Shown one piece after another: positions 34,934 to 43,286 of a DNA stretch of 64,000 nucleotides (position 1 is the first letter of the stretch; every line of letters begins with the position of its first letter). The notes beneath the pieces are model-generated. The model did no database searches, was not told the origin of the DNA, and saw only the letters and a list, made by a program, of their open reading frames with translations. The DNA is from Rothia sp. (in: high G+C Gram-positive bacteria) (GTDB lineage: Bacteria > Actinomycetota > Actinomycetes > Actinomycetales > Micrococcaceae). A program made the translations under genes and the position numbers. Location: NCBI RefSeq assembly GCF_030540545.1, contig NZ_JAUNVZ010000007.1, forward strand, positions 62,001 through 126,000, read 5' to 3'.

Positions 34934-35799
34934 TGATTTCGCAGAACCCGCTTCACCCTCAGCGTACCGGCAAACAGCCGGACCCGACCACCGCACAACC
35001 CCCGGTAGCGCCCATTCCGCACCTGGCACCCGATCAGCAGGTGCTTGAAATTGAACCGCCCGTATCCTCCGGCGTGGGCGTACTGGATAAAGCGGTCGCT
35101 ATTTTGGACGCTCTCGAAGCGGGTCCCATGAACCTCGCGCGCCTGGTGCGCACCACCGGTCTGGCGCGCCCGACCGTACACCGCCTGGCCGCCGCACTGG
35201 CGCACCACCGCCTGATTTCCCGCGATATGGAGGGAAATTTCGTCCTCGGCCCGCGCCTGGGTGAACTCTCCCTGGCAGCCGGTGAAGATGAACTGCTGGC
35301 AGCCAGTATTCCCGTGCTGGATTGGTTGCGTCTGCGCACCGGCGAATCCTCCCAGGTCTACCGCCGCCAGGGCGATTGGCGCGTATGCGTTGCCTCCGCC
35401 GAGCGTCCCGTGGGTCTGCGCGATACCATTCCGGTGGGTACCCAGATGTCCATGAAGGCAGGTAGCGCCGCACAGGTACTGCTGGCATGGGAAGACCAGG
35501 CGAAGTTGGTCGAGGGTCTAAATAACGCTTACTTTAGCGCTGCACAGCTGGCTATGGTTCGTCGCCTGGGTTGGGCTCAGTCGGTGGGCGAGCGCGAGCG
35601 TGGCACCGCCTCCGTCTCGGCTCCGGTGCGTAATACCTCGGGCAAGGTCATTGCCGCTATTTCTATTTCCGGTCCCATTGAGCGTATGACTCGCCAGCCC
35701 GGTCGCCTCTATTCCGAGGCTGTTCTGGAGGCTAGCCGCCGCCTGACTCTTATGCTGGCTCACGGTGTGGGTCGTAAAGACGCAGACAGCGCCTCCTAA
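34933..35799 (+). CDS. IclR-family transcriptional regulator (NdgR/LtbR-like)
   Basis: A 288-residue IclR regulator. About 45 Pro/Gln-rich residues precede a winged helix-turn-helix domain (about 48 to 110; LARLVRTTGLARPTVHRLAAAL is the recognition part). The IclR effector domain follows (GTQMSMKAGSAAQVLLAW, SVSAPVRNTSGKVIAAISISGP). The close actinobacterial relatives NdgR and LtbR control leucine and other amino-acid genes and stand divergent to leuCD. Here the divergent gene is murA and leuCD is missing, so the target is uncertain. The mRNA is probably leaderless. Self-regulation is likely but inferred. Confidence 0.88.
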   Translation: MISQNPLHPQRTGKQPDPTTAQPPVAPIPHLAPDQQVLEIEPPVSSGVGVLDKAVAILDALEAGPMNLARLVRTTGLARPTVHRLAAALAHHRLISRDMEGNFVLGPRLGELSLAAGEDELLAASIPVLDWLRLRTGESSQVYRRQGDWRVCVASAERPVGLRDTIPVGTQMSMKAGSAAQVLLAWEDQAKLVEGLNNAYFSAAQLAMVRRLGWAQSVGERERGTASVSAPVRNTSGKVIAAISISGPIERMTRQPGRLYSEAVLEASRRLTLMLAHGVGRKDADSAS

Positions 35800-36023
35800 G
35801 GCTGTTTTCTCCCCTTCTTAAGATAAAATGAGAGGATATCTCAGATCATGGTGGGATTTCACCGAGTCCCGCCGGCTGCAGTTTCTCTATTCTAGGGCAT
35901 ATCCGCAATAGCGTGTCTGTTTCCGAGCCATTATCTGAAGTCTCTGTACTCCCCGCCCCACACCGGGGGCATATGCGGATTTTTGTGCAGAGCGCCCCTG
36001 TCCCCTCTCTAAGGAGCCACCCG

Positions 36024-36845
36024 ATGAGTTTATCCCGCCGAGCCTTATTTACCGGTACAGCCGGTGTGTGCGGTTCTGCTCTACTTGCTGCGTGTTCTTC
36101 CTCGCAGCCTACCCAGGTGCAGACGAGCATCACACCGAGCGTGAGCGTATCCTACGCTCCGGCGGAGAATCTCAAAGGCGATTTGATCTGGCATCAATTT
36201 GCCGCTGCGGGTGAAGAGAAGTGGGTGGAGGGACCCCAGGAGAATAGCTCGGCTCAGGCTGTTCCGGAGGGTCAGAATGCGAATCTGACCAAGAAGGCGA
36301 CAAACACCCCCATTCCGGTTCCCCTGGAAACCATGTTTGTTCCGACCCCTCAGGCGTTGCGTCTATCCCTGGCGTACTACGCGGCGTGTATTAATTACGC
36401 GCGCATGACCGGCAATACTCAGCCTGCGGAGCAGATTCTTGCTGCCAATAATGATTATGGCTGGGAGCAGTTGCGCTCCTACGAAAAGATCTATAAGGAC
36501 GGTCATTGGATTGTGGACGGTCAGTGGACCATTACCCTGACCGAGACCTCCCCGGTAAAGAATGAGAAGGGTCTTTTCGCCTGGGATTGCACGGTCAAGC
36601 AGGCTCAGGGCACTCTGGTGGATCCCAAGAGTAATACTCTGAAGCAAATGACTGACTTTGAGGCTAAGCAGTGGAAGAAGATCTACGCCCGTTGGGATGA
36701 GGATCAGAGCCGCTGGTGGGTGATTAGCCCCAAGGACTATGCTGAGGGGGAGCCCGTTCCTAAGCGTGAGGAAGAGCGAACCCAAAAACCGGCAAAACCG
36801 AATCCTTCGAGCACATTTACACCAAAAGTGACGGTTGTTCGCTAA
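36024..36845 (+). CDS. DUF6318-like lipoprotein, array member 1
   Basis: A 273-residue lipoprotein. The start at 36024 has AAGGAG 7 bases upstream, and SRRALF with LLAAC forms a Tat-like lipoprotein signal. This is the most divergent array member. It keeps N-T-P-I-P-V-P, an AYYAACINYARMTGN helix and the beta-rich second half with WKKIYARWDEDQSRWWV near the end, but has a longer insert before the core. The tail is Lys/Pro-rich. It is the first of five tandem genes running to 40938, with 150 bases before the next. Function unknown. Confidence 0.68.
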   Translation: MSLSRRALFTGTAGVCGSALLAACSSSQPTQVQTSITPSVSVSYAPAENLKGDLIWHQFAAAGEEKWVEGPQENSSAQAVPEGQNANLTKKATNTPIPVPLETMFVPTPQALRLSLAYYAACINYARMTGNTQPAEQILAANNDYGWEQLRSYEKIYKDGHWIVDGQWTITLTETSPVKNEKGLFAWDCTVKQAQGTLVDPKSNTLKQMTDFEAKQWKKIYARWDEDQSRWWVISPKDYAEGEPVPKREEERTQKPAKPNPSSTFTPKVTVVR

Positions 36846-36995
36846 TCTTATAGAGGGTCTTCTCGCGTATACGCGTTAGAGCACATGGCGCGGCGAATAT
36901 GACCCATCCGATAGATAGGGTCGAGGTACCTGACTTCCACCACCGTTTGCCCTCACTCTGCGCGACATTAAAAGTCGGCTGAGTATGAAGGCACG

Positions 36996-37724
36996 GTGCA
37001 GGGTGTCTCAGCACAGAAAGTTGTAGATATGGGTGATATTTTCTATCAGCCCGGCACGGGCGCTTCGAAACATAAACAGGTTTCGCGTCGCGCTCTGCTG
37101 GGTGGATCCCTCGGTGTAGCTGCCGCCTCTTTGTTGAGCGCCTGCGCACCGGGAGGCACTGCATCCCCCGCACCGGCGACCAGCGAGGCCGGTGTACAGA
37201 ATTTCTATATCCCCGGCACTGAAGAGGGACCGGCAAAGAACGTCCCTCAGCCCATGATGCAGCCCAATGCGCAGTCCAAGTCTCTGCAGGGTGCGCGCGC
37301 CTTTTTGGAGTTTTGGATGAGCGCACAGAACTATCTGCTGCTCACCGGTGATTCCGCACCCTTTATTCAGGCAAACGCTGCACGCGAGGAGACCAAACGT
37401 TTTGCGGACGGTCTGAGCCGCATGTACCAGACCGGTAATATTTGGCTGATTTCTGAGAGCTCCGCTCCTCTAGACCTTTCTCTGGAGAAGACCGCCCCCT
37501 ATGAGGGCCCGGAACCCAATTCTTATATTTGGCCCGCGCGCGTGACCATCAACCAGCAGGCCTATCTTTTCAATCGGGAGCACCCGGATAAGCCGGCGAA
37601 GCTCAGCTCCGTGGTGGCGAAGAATGTCAGCTATGTGTATCTGACCTATGTACAGAACCGCTGGATGGTTGAGACCACCGAGCTGCCCTCCGATTGGAAG
37701 CCCTCGAAGGTGGCTTCTTTCTAG
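36996..37724 (+). CDS. DUF6318-like lipoprotein, array member 2
   Basis: A 242-residue lipoprotein, the shortest of the array. A hydrophilic leader with VSRRALLGG and the lipobox LLSAC marks a Tat-like lipoprotein. The core has A-K-N-V-P-Q-P, the FLEFWMSAQNYLLLTGDSAP block and a beta-rich half ending in YVQNRWMVET. It lacks the low-complexity C-terminal tail of its neighbours. The start is uncertain: GTG at 36996 has AAGG 4 bases away, while ATG at 37029 has no site. A hairpin follows at 37768-37838. Function unknown. Confidence 0.68.
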   Translation: MQGVSAQKVVDMGDIFYQPGTGASKHKQVSRRALLGGSLGVAAASLLSACAPGGTASPAPATSEAGVQNFYIPGTEEGPAKNVPQPMMQPNAQSKSLQGARAFLEFWMSAQNYLLLTGDSAPFIQANAAREETKRFADGLSRMYQTGNIWLISESSAPLDLSLEKTAPYEGPEPNSYIWPARVTINQQAYLFNREHPDKPAKLSSVVAKNVSYVYLTYVQNRWMVETTELPSDWKPSKVASF

Positions 37725-37767
37725 ATCTGCTGCCCCTATCGGCCGCTACCCTATATATCGATACATT

Positions 37768-37838
37768 AGCCCGGATAGACCCGCGTACCCGCTCTGAAGA
37801 TATACTCTACGAGCCGGCGTGCGGAAGCTATCCGGGCT
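37768..37838 (+). terminator. Possible terminator after array member 2
   Basis: Perfect arms AGCCCGGATAG and CTATCCGGGCT enclose a long loop that can pair further. It separates array member 2 from the rest. Confidence 0.5.
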
Positions 37839-38348
37839 GAGGTATATCCGGCTACCTCTCGTCGGCTCTTCGGTTCGGCGGATCTGTGATTCTGCGATTC
37901 TGTGGCACCCTCACCCGGAATTGCCCCGAGTTATCCTGTGCCACTGTGGATCCCGATCAGGGGCATACAGAGCCGCAATATTGTAGGTCGATTCACTTTT
38001 TCCCCTGCACACAGCACCCAGTGTATTGTTACTCGCCTCACTATGTAGGTGTAATCGCCTCTTGTAACAATCTGACTTATTCGGCCTTTTCGCCCGAAAA
38101 TCACCTCACGGCATGACCGTAGAAAAATTTCGCGGTACATTCGAAATAAGCCCGGGGTATCAGGTCATATTAACTACATGGCCCTCTTCTTACACGGTAC
38201 CCCGGGTGTTCCCCACATCATTACTCAATGGAGAGTCTGATGTGGGCTACAATATCCTTCAGGGGGCACTCTCCCCGGCTCTTTCCGCTTGATATCAGGA
38301 CTGCCCAACCCATTGAGCATCAGCTCTCGTACCAAGGATCGCCACTTT
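37839..38348. other. Long intergenic region inside the lipoprotein array, no gene seen
   Basis: About 500 bases without a convincing gene. The hairpin CCCACATCA / TGATGTGGG at 38212-38246 lies about 100 bases before array member 3 and could be a leader structure or operator. The stretch around 38040-38130 is AT-rich and is the likely promoter of members 3 onward. Confidence 0.45.
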
Positions 38349-39122
38349 ATGAATGCGCAGACAGCATCCACCCGCACCCGTTACACCCGTCGCACCGTAC
38401 TCTATGCCGGAGGCAGCGCAGCCCTGGGTGCTCTTTTAGCTGCCTGCGCCCCCTCCGCGCCCTCTCCCGAACCTAGCCCCACCGCACCGGCTTCCCTGGG
38501 CGGCATGGTGACCCCTACCGGTTTTGCTACACCCTCCCCCGGCGCAGTCTACACCCCGGCAAATATTAACCACCCCGCCATTAATGTGCCTGTACCCAAG
38601 CTGGCAGCCAATGCCTCCGAGCAGAGCGCCGAGGGCTTCAAAGCAAACATTGAATACTTTGCGGCATCCCTGAACTACCTGCTCATTACCGGCTCCCTGA
38701 ACTATGTGGCGGAGCTGAATCTGGGTGCCGACTATATGAATACCCTGACTCGCTTTGATGATGAGAGCGGATTCGCCGTGCAGCTGCAGGAGTGGTACGT
38801 ATCCCCCAGCGCCACCATTACCCTCAATGGCGAGCGCCCCACGGTGCACAGCGAAACCTCCTATTCCTGGGATGCTCTGCAGCATGTGGATAAGGGCCCG
38901 CAGCTGGTGGGCGATAATGCGGTGATTGATATTCCCGAATCTGAGCGTCATCTGGAACAGAAGCTGCGTATTGAGGGTACCTATAAGGATAAGAAATGGT
39001 CCCTGCATGTGACTCCCCTGGAGGCTCCGGTCTCTTCTGCAGCCACCGCGAAGGCAACCGCCTCGGCGAGCGCATCCGCTAGTTCCTCTGCTAGTGCGCT
39101 TTCCTCTGCCAGCGCTTCTTAA
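38349..39122 (+). CDS. DUF6318-like lipoprotein, array member 3
   Basis: A 257-residue lipoprotein with TRRTVLYAGG and the lipobox LLAAC. The start at 38349 is supported by AAGGA about 11 bases upstream. The core shows HPAINVPVPKL, a Q-S-A-E-G-F turn, EYFAASLNYLLITGS and a beta-rich second half with YSWDALQ and KKWSLHV. The C-terminus is a tail of Ser/Ala repeats. It is separated by 70 bases from member 4. Function unknown; location should be the outer face of the membrane. Confidence 0.7.
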   Translation: MNAQTASTRTRYTRRTVLYAGGSAALGALLAACAPSAPSPEPSPTAPASLGGMVTPTGFATPSPGAVYTPANINHPAINVPVPKLAANASEQSAEGFKANIEYFAASLNYLLITGSLNYVAELNLGADYMNTLTRFDDESGFAVQLQEWYVSPSATITLNGERPTVHSETSYSWDALQHVDKGPQLVGDNAVIDIPESERHLEQKLRIEGTYKDKKWSLHVTPLEAPVSSAATAKATASASASASSSASALSSASAS

Positions 39123-39192
39123 GAGTCCATAGAGCCTGTCATAGCTGCGCGCGGAGCATGATTTTTAGCCTCGTGCCCGGTAGGATAGAACT

Positions 39193-40032
39193 ATGTCTTT
39201 CTCCGACTCTTTATCGAAGACTTCCCCCACGCGCCGTGCGGCTCTGGTTGGCGCCTCTGCCTTGGGTTTGAGCGCTCTGCTGGCTGCCTGTGGTTCCTCT
39301 TCCCCCGCTCCGGGTCCTTCCGGCGGTGCTCTCTCGGGCTCCGGCGGCAATGCAAAGAACCCGAATAACTATAGTGATGACGGTCAGAATCACTCGGGTG
39401 AGACGCGATACACCCGATTTGATGATTCTGCGGGTATTTTTGAGCCCGGTACCCTGGAGCACCCGCCGCGCAATGCGCCCAAGCCGGTGACCAGCGATGC
39501 TATGGCTGAGAATAGCGTGAGTGGTTTCTACACCACCATCGCCTATTTTGCGGCGTCTATGGATTATCTGTTGAAAATGGCGGATACCGCACCCGTTTCT
39601 CAGGTGTCCCTGGCGGCCGGTGATGGCAATGCCAATACTGAGCTTGCCGAGGTGATTAAGCGCGATATTAGCGCCGGTAAGTGGTATATCTCCCCCAGTA
39701 TGGTCTTTGATCTGAGCACCAGCCAGCCCTCAATCATGGCTGATGGTAATCTGCTCTGGCGCTCCACGGTGACTATTTCCTATGGTGAGAAGTCCGTGGT
39801 GGAGGGGGCTTTCCAGGAGGTTGCCGCCGAGCAGCGCGTGCTGACTCAGGGCTGCGAGTTCCGCGGCAAGTACTTGAAGGATGACAAGAAGTGGGAGCTG
39901 AATCTTGCCTATACTCAGGCGAGTGCCGGTGCGTCTGCTTCTGCCGCTCCGAGCTCTTCTGCTGAGTCTTCTGCGGGTGCTGGAGGCGCTACGGTTGATC
40001 CTCAGGCCTCCTATAGTGCCACTGCTTCCTAG
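39193..40032 (+). CDS. DUF6318-like lipoprotein, array member 4
   Basis: A 279-residue lipoprotein with PTRRAALVG and the lipobox LLAAC. TAGGA lies 8 bases before the ATG. A Gly/Ser linker leads to the family core: E-H-P-P-R-N-A-P-K-P, A-E-N-S-V-S-G-F, AYFAASMDYLLKMADTAP, then the beta-rich half ending DDKKWELNLAYTQ. The Ser/Ala/Gly tail resembles that of member 3. It is most like member 5, pointing to a recent tandem duplication. Function unknown. Confidence 0.7.
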   Translation: MSFSDSLSKTSPTRRAALVGASALGLSALLAACGSSSPAPGPSGGALSGSGGNAKNPNNYSDDGQNHSGETRYTRFDDSAGIFEPGTLEHPPRNAPKPVTSDAMAENSVSGFYTTIAYFAASMDYLLKMADTAPVSQVSLAAGDGNANTELAEVIKRDISAGKWYISPSMVFDLSTSQPSIMADGNLLWRSTVTISYGEKSVVEGAFQEVAAEQRVLTQGCEFRGKYLKDDKKWELNLAYTQASAGASASAAPSSSAESSAGAGGATVDPQASYSATAS

Positions 40033-40179
40033 TGAATTAAGAGGCTGGAAAGTGCTCTTTGAATAAGGTATGTGACGGGTTCGTATCGACCTGAGCGTAT
40101 TTTCCTGCTACACTTGAAAACTTTACACCGAAAATTTTTCGTGCACACTATCCCAACCACAGGATTGAAAGGTTTCTAC

Positions 40180-40938
40180 ATGACTGCATATAATCGTCGC
40201 GCTGCACTGAGCGTGCTGGGCCTGGGTTCCCTGGGTCTGTTGGCTGCCTGCGGCTCCTCTAACTCCGAGTCCACCGCAGCCGCTTCCTCCGAAGCAAGCA
40301 CCTCTGCAGCAAGCTCCAACAGCGCTAGCGCATCGGCAAGCACCAGCGCTTCTGCCTCGGCAAGCGCGAGTGCATCGGCGAGTGCAAACCAGTCCCCGCT
40401 GCCTAATGACGATAAGAACTACTCGGGTGTAGCTAAGCTGGAGAAGTTCGATAACCACGGCGAATACCAGGCTGCAAACGCTGAGCACCCGGCACAGAAT
40501 GTTCCCACCCCGGTTCTGCCCGATTCCATGCACCAGAATAGCGTGGCTGGCTTCGCTTCCGCTCTAGCGTACTTTAGCGCGGCGGTGGATTACCTGCTCA
40601 AGACCGGTGATATGGAGTACCTGCGCAAGGTCAGCACCAATACCGAGACCCTGAACGCTCTGCAGAAGTACGCGGATCGCACCAAGGAAGGTATTGACCA
40701 GAAGAAGACCTGGTACGCCAACCCCACCGCTACCCTCACCATTAAGTCCGCTCAGCCGGTGCTGGCATCCGGTGCGTACAACTGGAGCGTTGACTTTGTG
40801 ATTGATTTGGGTGAGAAGCTCTTTGCTAACGGTAAGGAACAGGAGACTCCCAAGGATAAGCGCTATGTGAATATGACCGGCGAGGCTGTTGGTCGCTATG
40901 TGAACAATATTTGGGATCTTCAGATGGACGTGAACTAG
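40180..40938 (+). CDS. DUF6318-like lipoprotein, array member 5
   Basis: A 252-residue lipoprotein. The start at 40180 has GAAAGG 8 bases upstream, and NRRAALSVLG with LLAAC gives the lipoprotein signal. A long Ser/Ala repeat tether precedes the core: E-H-P-A-Q-N-V-P-T-P, H-Q-N-S-V-A-G-F, AYFSAAVDYLLKTGD, then the beta-rich half ending NIWDLQMDVN. In members 3 and 4 the Ser/Ala repeats stand at the C-terminus, so the low-complexity part has moved within the family. The bidirectional terminator at 40961-41008 closes the array. Confidence 0.72.
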   Translation: MTAYNRRAALSVLGLGSLGLLAACGSSNSESTAAASSEASTSAASSNSASASASTSASASASASASASANQSPLPNDDKNYSGVAKLEKFDNHGEYQAANAEHPAQNVPTPVLPDSMHQNSVAGFASALAYFSAAVDYLLKTGDMEYLRKVSTNTETLNALQKYADRTKEGIDQKKTWYANPTATLTIKSAQPVLASGAYNWSVDFVIDLGEKLFANGKEQETPKDKRYVNMTGEAVGRYVNNIWDLQMDVN

Positions 40939-40960
40939 TCCCCTATAGCTTGATATAGAT

Positions 40961-41008
40961 AGAGAGTGAAGGCGGTGCCCGGGAATCCGAGTGCCGCCTT
41001 CACTCTCT
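40961..41008. terminator. Bidirectional terminator at the end of the lipoprotein array
   Basis: Perfect 15-base arms, AGAGAGTGAAGGCGG and CCGCCTTCACTCTCT, stand between convergent genes. Confidence 0.85.
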
Positions 41009-41064
41009 TGCTATACCCGCTTTCAGCTCCCTTGTATCGCAATGCCCATAGCACCCCAGGAGCT

Positions 41065-42039
41065 TTACATCCAGCGGTAATCCGCTAGCTGTGCTTTACG
41101 TTCTTCATAATGCTCCAGAGCGTACTCGTGAGCTTTTTTATAGGCTTCTCGTTCCCGTTCATATTTTGGGTTCTCCAAGAATGCTGTGATGTATGCATCG
41201 AGCAGGGAGGATATCTTCTGTTCCCAGTTGAGTTCCTGCCGGCAGTCCAACTCAACCCGAGCTATTGAAGGATCCGGCACTTCCTGAGCTCCCGGGTAGA
41301 CATAGGCATACCCTTCGAGAATATCTCGTTTAAAGCTGATTCCAGCCCGATTATCTACACATGCCATGAGTTCTCGATCCAAGGCCTTAAAGTCTTTATC
41401 GGATCGTACTGAGCTTATATAACTTGTTCCCGCATATCCGGTACCGAGGGCATAGTAAAAGAGAGTTGAGGGATCACCAAAGATATACCTGGATACCTGT
41501 ACCATGCAGCTAGATTCGGTACCAAGAGACTGACCGGTACTTCCAATAACTGGATGATCCATATCCCCATAGAGTGCCCAGTGATAGGCACTTGCTTGCT
41601 CTTGGGTATACCCATAAGCATAAAGCTCAGAGAAGTGTAATCCATAGCGCTGCAGGTAGCCCACTTGAAATCGCGTATCCTGAGAATAATCGGGGGTGCG
41701 CATCTCGGGCACATCCAGAAGAGTGTAATGACTCCGTACGGGTAGATGCACAGGCGTTTTGCTCACATAGTCTGCTCCTGAGGATTTCATACACAGTGTG
41801 AGGGCTTGCTGGATTAGATCCGTCATTTCTTCTGGATATTGCATCATAGAATTCATAATCTGCTGAGCCTGCGGGTTAGGGTGGGCTGCCGGCTGAATAT
41901 CTATTTCCGGGGTGTATGAACTGGGAGATTCTGAGGGAATGCTTTTCCCAGATTTTGAACATCCCGTCAGAGAGACACAGAGAAGAAGAGCGCAAACTAT
42001 AGAAAGAGCATATTTAATCTTTAAGAATTTTCTGTGCAT
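41065..42039 (-). CDS. Uncharacterised lipoprotein, intact member of a tandem pair
   Basis: A protein of about 324 residues that I do not recognise. The signal peptide has basic residues, a hydrophobic core and the lipobox LTGC, so it should be membrane-anchored outside the cell. A short Ser/Pro tether follows; the rest is soluble and rich in Tyr and acidic residues, with several cysteines (LCMKSSG, SSCMVQV, MACVDNRAG) and a charged helical C-terminus. It shares its layout, including H-P-(N/D)-P-Q-A after the tether and the C-M-x-S motif, with the broken gene upstream, so the two are paralogues. ATG at 42039 is preferred; GTG at 42048 is possible. Either start overlaps the end of the upstream frame. 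The DNA is clearly AT-richer than average, suggesting transfer. Confidence 0.7.
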   Translation of the reverse strand: MHRKFLKIKYALSIVCALLLCVSLTGCSKSGKSIPSESPSSYTPEIDIQPAAHPNPQAQQIMNSMMQYPEEMTDLIQQALTLCMKSSGADYVSKTPVHLPVRSHYTLLDVPEMRTPDYSQDTRFQVGYLQRYGLHFSELYAYGYTQEQASAYHWALYGDMDHPVIGSTGQSLGTESSCMVQVSRYIFGDPSTLFYYALGTGYAGTSYISSVRSDKDFKALDRELMACVDNRAGISFKRDILEGYAYVYPGAQEVPDPSIARVELDCRQELNWEQKISSLLDAYITAFLENPKYEREREAYKKAHEYALEHYEERKAQLADYRWM

Positions 42040-42901
42040 TATTTTCACCCACAGATTTCAGCTCAGTAATTTTAGCAATCATGGATTGATTTTCTTCCAA
42101 AAACTTCGTGAGATAGGGAGCGCTTTCCTTGAGGATATACCCTTCATAATCTACTCGTTCACGACATTGAGCATCTGCAAGGGCAATACTATGATCACTA
42201 AAGTATTCACGCCGCGCCTTTTCAGGATAATCAATCTCCTTATCCGTCATCTCTTTCATACACACACTCCGCTGCTTGAGCATGCTATAAAATCCTGAGG
42301 ACAGAGCAAAAGAGTTCATATAGGCGGTCGTTGCCCTCAGGGGGATGGTCTCCATAAAGACAGCGTCAATCTCAGAACCGTAGATTTTGGTGAGCCCCTG
42401 AACTATACACCCATCGCTATTATGGGTAGGTCCATTGGGATACCCGGCAATTCTAGTCCCAGATTCCCTACTATATAGAGCTTCGTGCTCTTCTGAGGTG
42501 AGATTCCCCTAACTCTCAGCCATACGCCGATAGTTTTCGCCAACGGGAAGATCATAGCCGTGAAGCCGAGCCTGCTCGACACTCAGCGGAGCCACAAGAA
42601 TTTCAGAACGTATAGAGTAGAGGTTTTCTTGAACTGATTTATATCCAGGAAAACCTTTAGACGCCATACAATCTTGAATTGCCTTTTCTTTTGCCCTCAA
42701 CACTGAGGAAGAAGAGGTGAAGAGCTCCGTTATTTTCTGATAGGCCTGAGGATCGGGATGATCACTCGGCTCTATAGAGTCAAAGGGCTCATGAATAATG
42801 AAAGAACCAGAGGAGTCCTTAGACCCATCCGGAACAGAGCAAGCTGCCAGCCCGCAACTCAGAGCGAGCATGAACGCACACAGGCAACGAGGATACTTCA
42901 T
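42014..42901 (-). pseudogene. Lipoprotein paralogue interrupted by an in-frame TAG
   Basis: The frame from ATG 42901 (AAGGAG 8 bases upstream) encodes a signal peptide with lipobox LAAC and continues to YRRMAES, where TAG occurs at 42509-42511. Translation in the same frame past this codon is open to 42014, with good coding character (a T-S-E-E-H-E-A-L-Y block, then C-I-V-Q-G-L). The whole is about 295 codons and resembles the paralogue at 41065-42039. A single nonsense codon therefore splits one gene into a 130-residue secreted fragment and a second part with an internal ATG at 42355. It may be a recent pseudogene, a phase-variable or readthrough gene, or a sequencing error. Confidence 0.72.
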
Positions 42902-43286
42902 CGTGTGTCTCCTTCCCCCAGGGATTCAAGTGATTAACGTTTCCACGTTTAGATCCACTCTACTCTTTCTGGCTAGAAATTTCAGGAAAATCATGTATTT
43001 AAGTGAAAATTTTTGAAGTACTTTACCGCAATAGGATAAATTTTTAGAGCTTTAGTGAATTTTCATGCATAGCCTTTATGGTTTTTGATACCATATAGAT
43101 ACAAGCGTGCCTACATCAGCCGTCCCTCGGACCACCTCCCAAGAGCATCAACGCTCCGCCCTTCAAAACGTCATATATTACCCGTATTACGAAATATGAC
43201 GCTGGACTTTGAGAGCGTGCCGCAGCGGAGTACAGTGTCAAGAGTACTAACCCACTAATACTTCACAACTGCTAAGGATAACCACC
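42902..43286. other. Intergenic region upstream of cysK
   Basis: No gene is seen in 385 AT-rich bases. The right part holds the cysK promoter: TTGAGA (43209-43214), 16 bases, then TACAGT (43231-43236). An inverted repeat lies just upstream at 43169-43201. Confidence 0.5.
43169..43201. promoter_or_regulatory. Candidate operator upstream of cysK
   Basis: Perfect eight-base inverted half-sites CGTCATAT and ATATGACG are separated by 17 bases, and end 7 bases before the candidate -35 box of cysK. A sulfur-responsive regulator is a natural guess but none is shown. Confidence 0.35.

Noticed and set aside
37886-38116. A 76-codon frame inside the lipoprotein array gap
   Set aside because: It has no ribosome binding site, a Cys/His/Tyr-rich translation and no resemblance to the flanking family.
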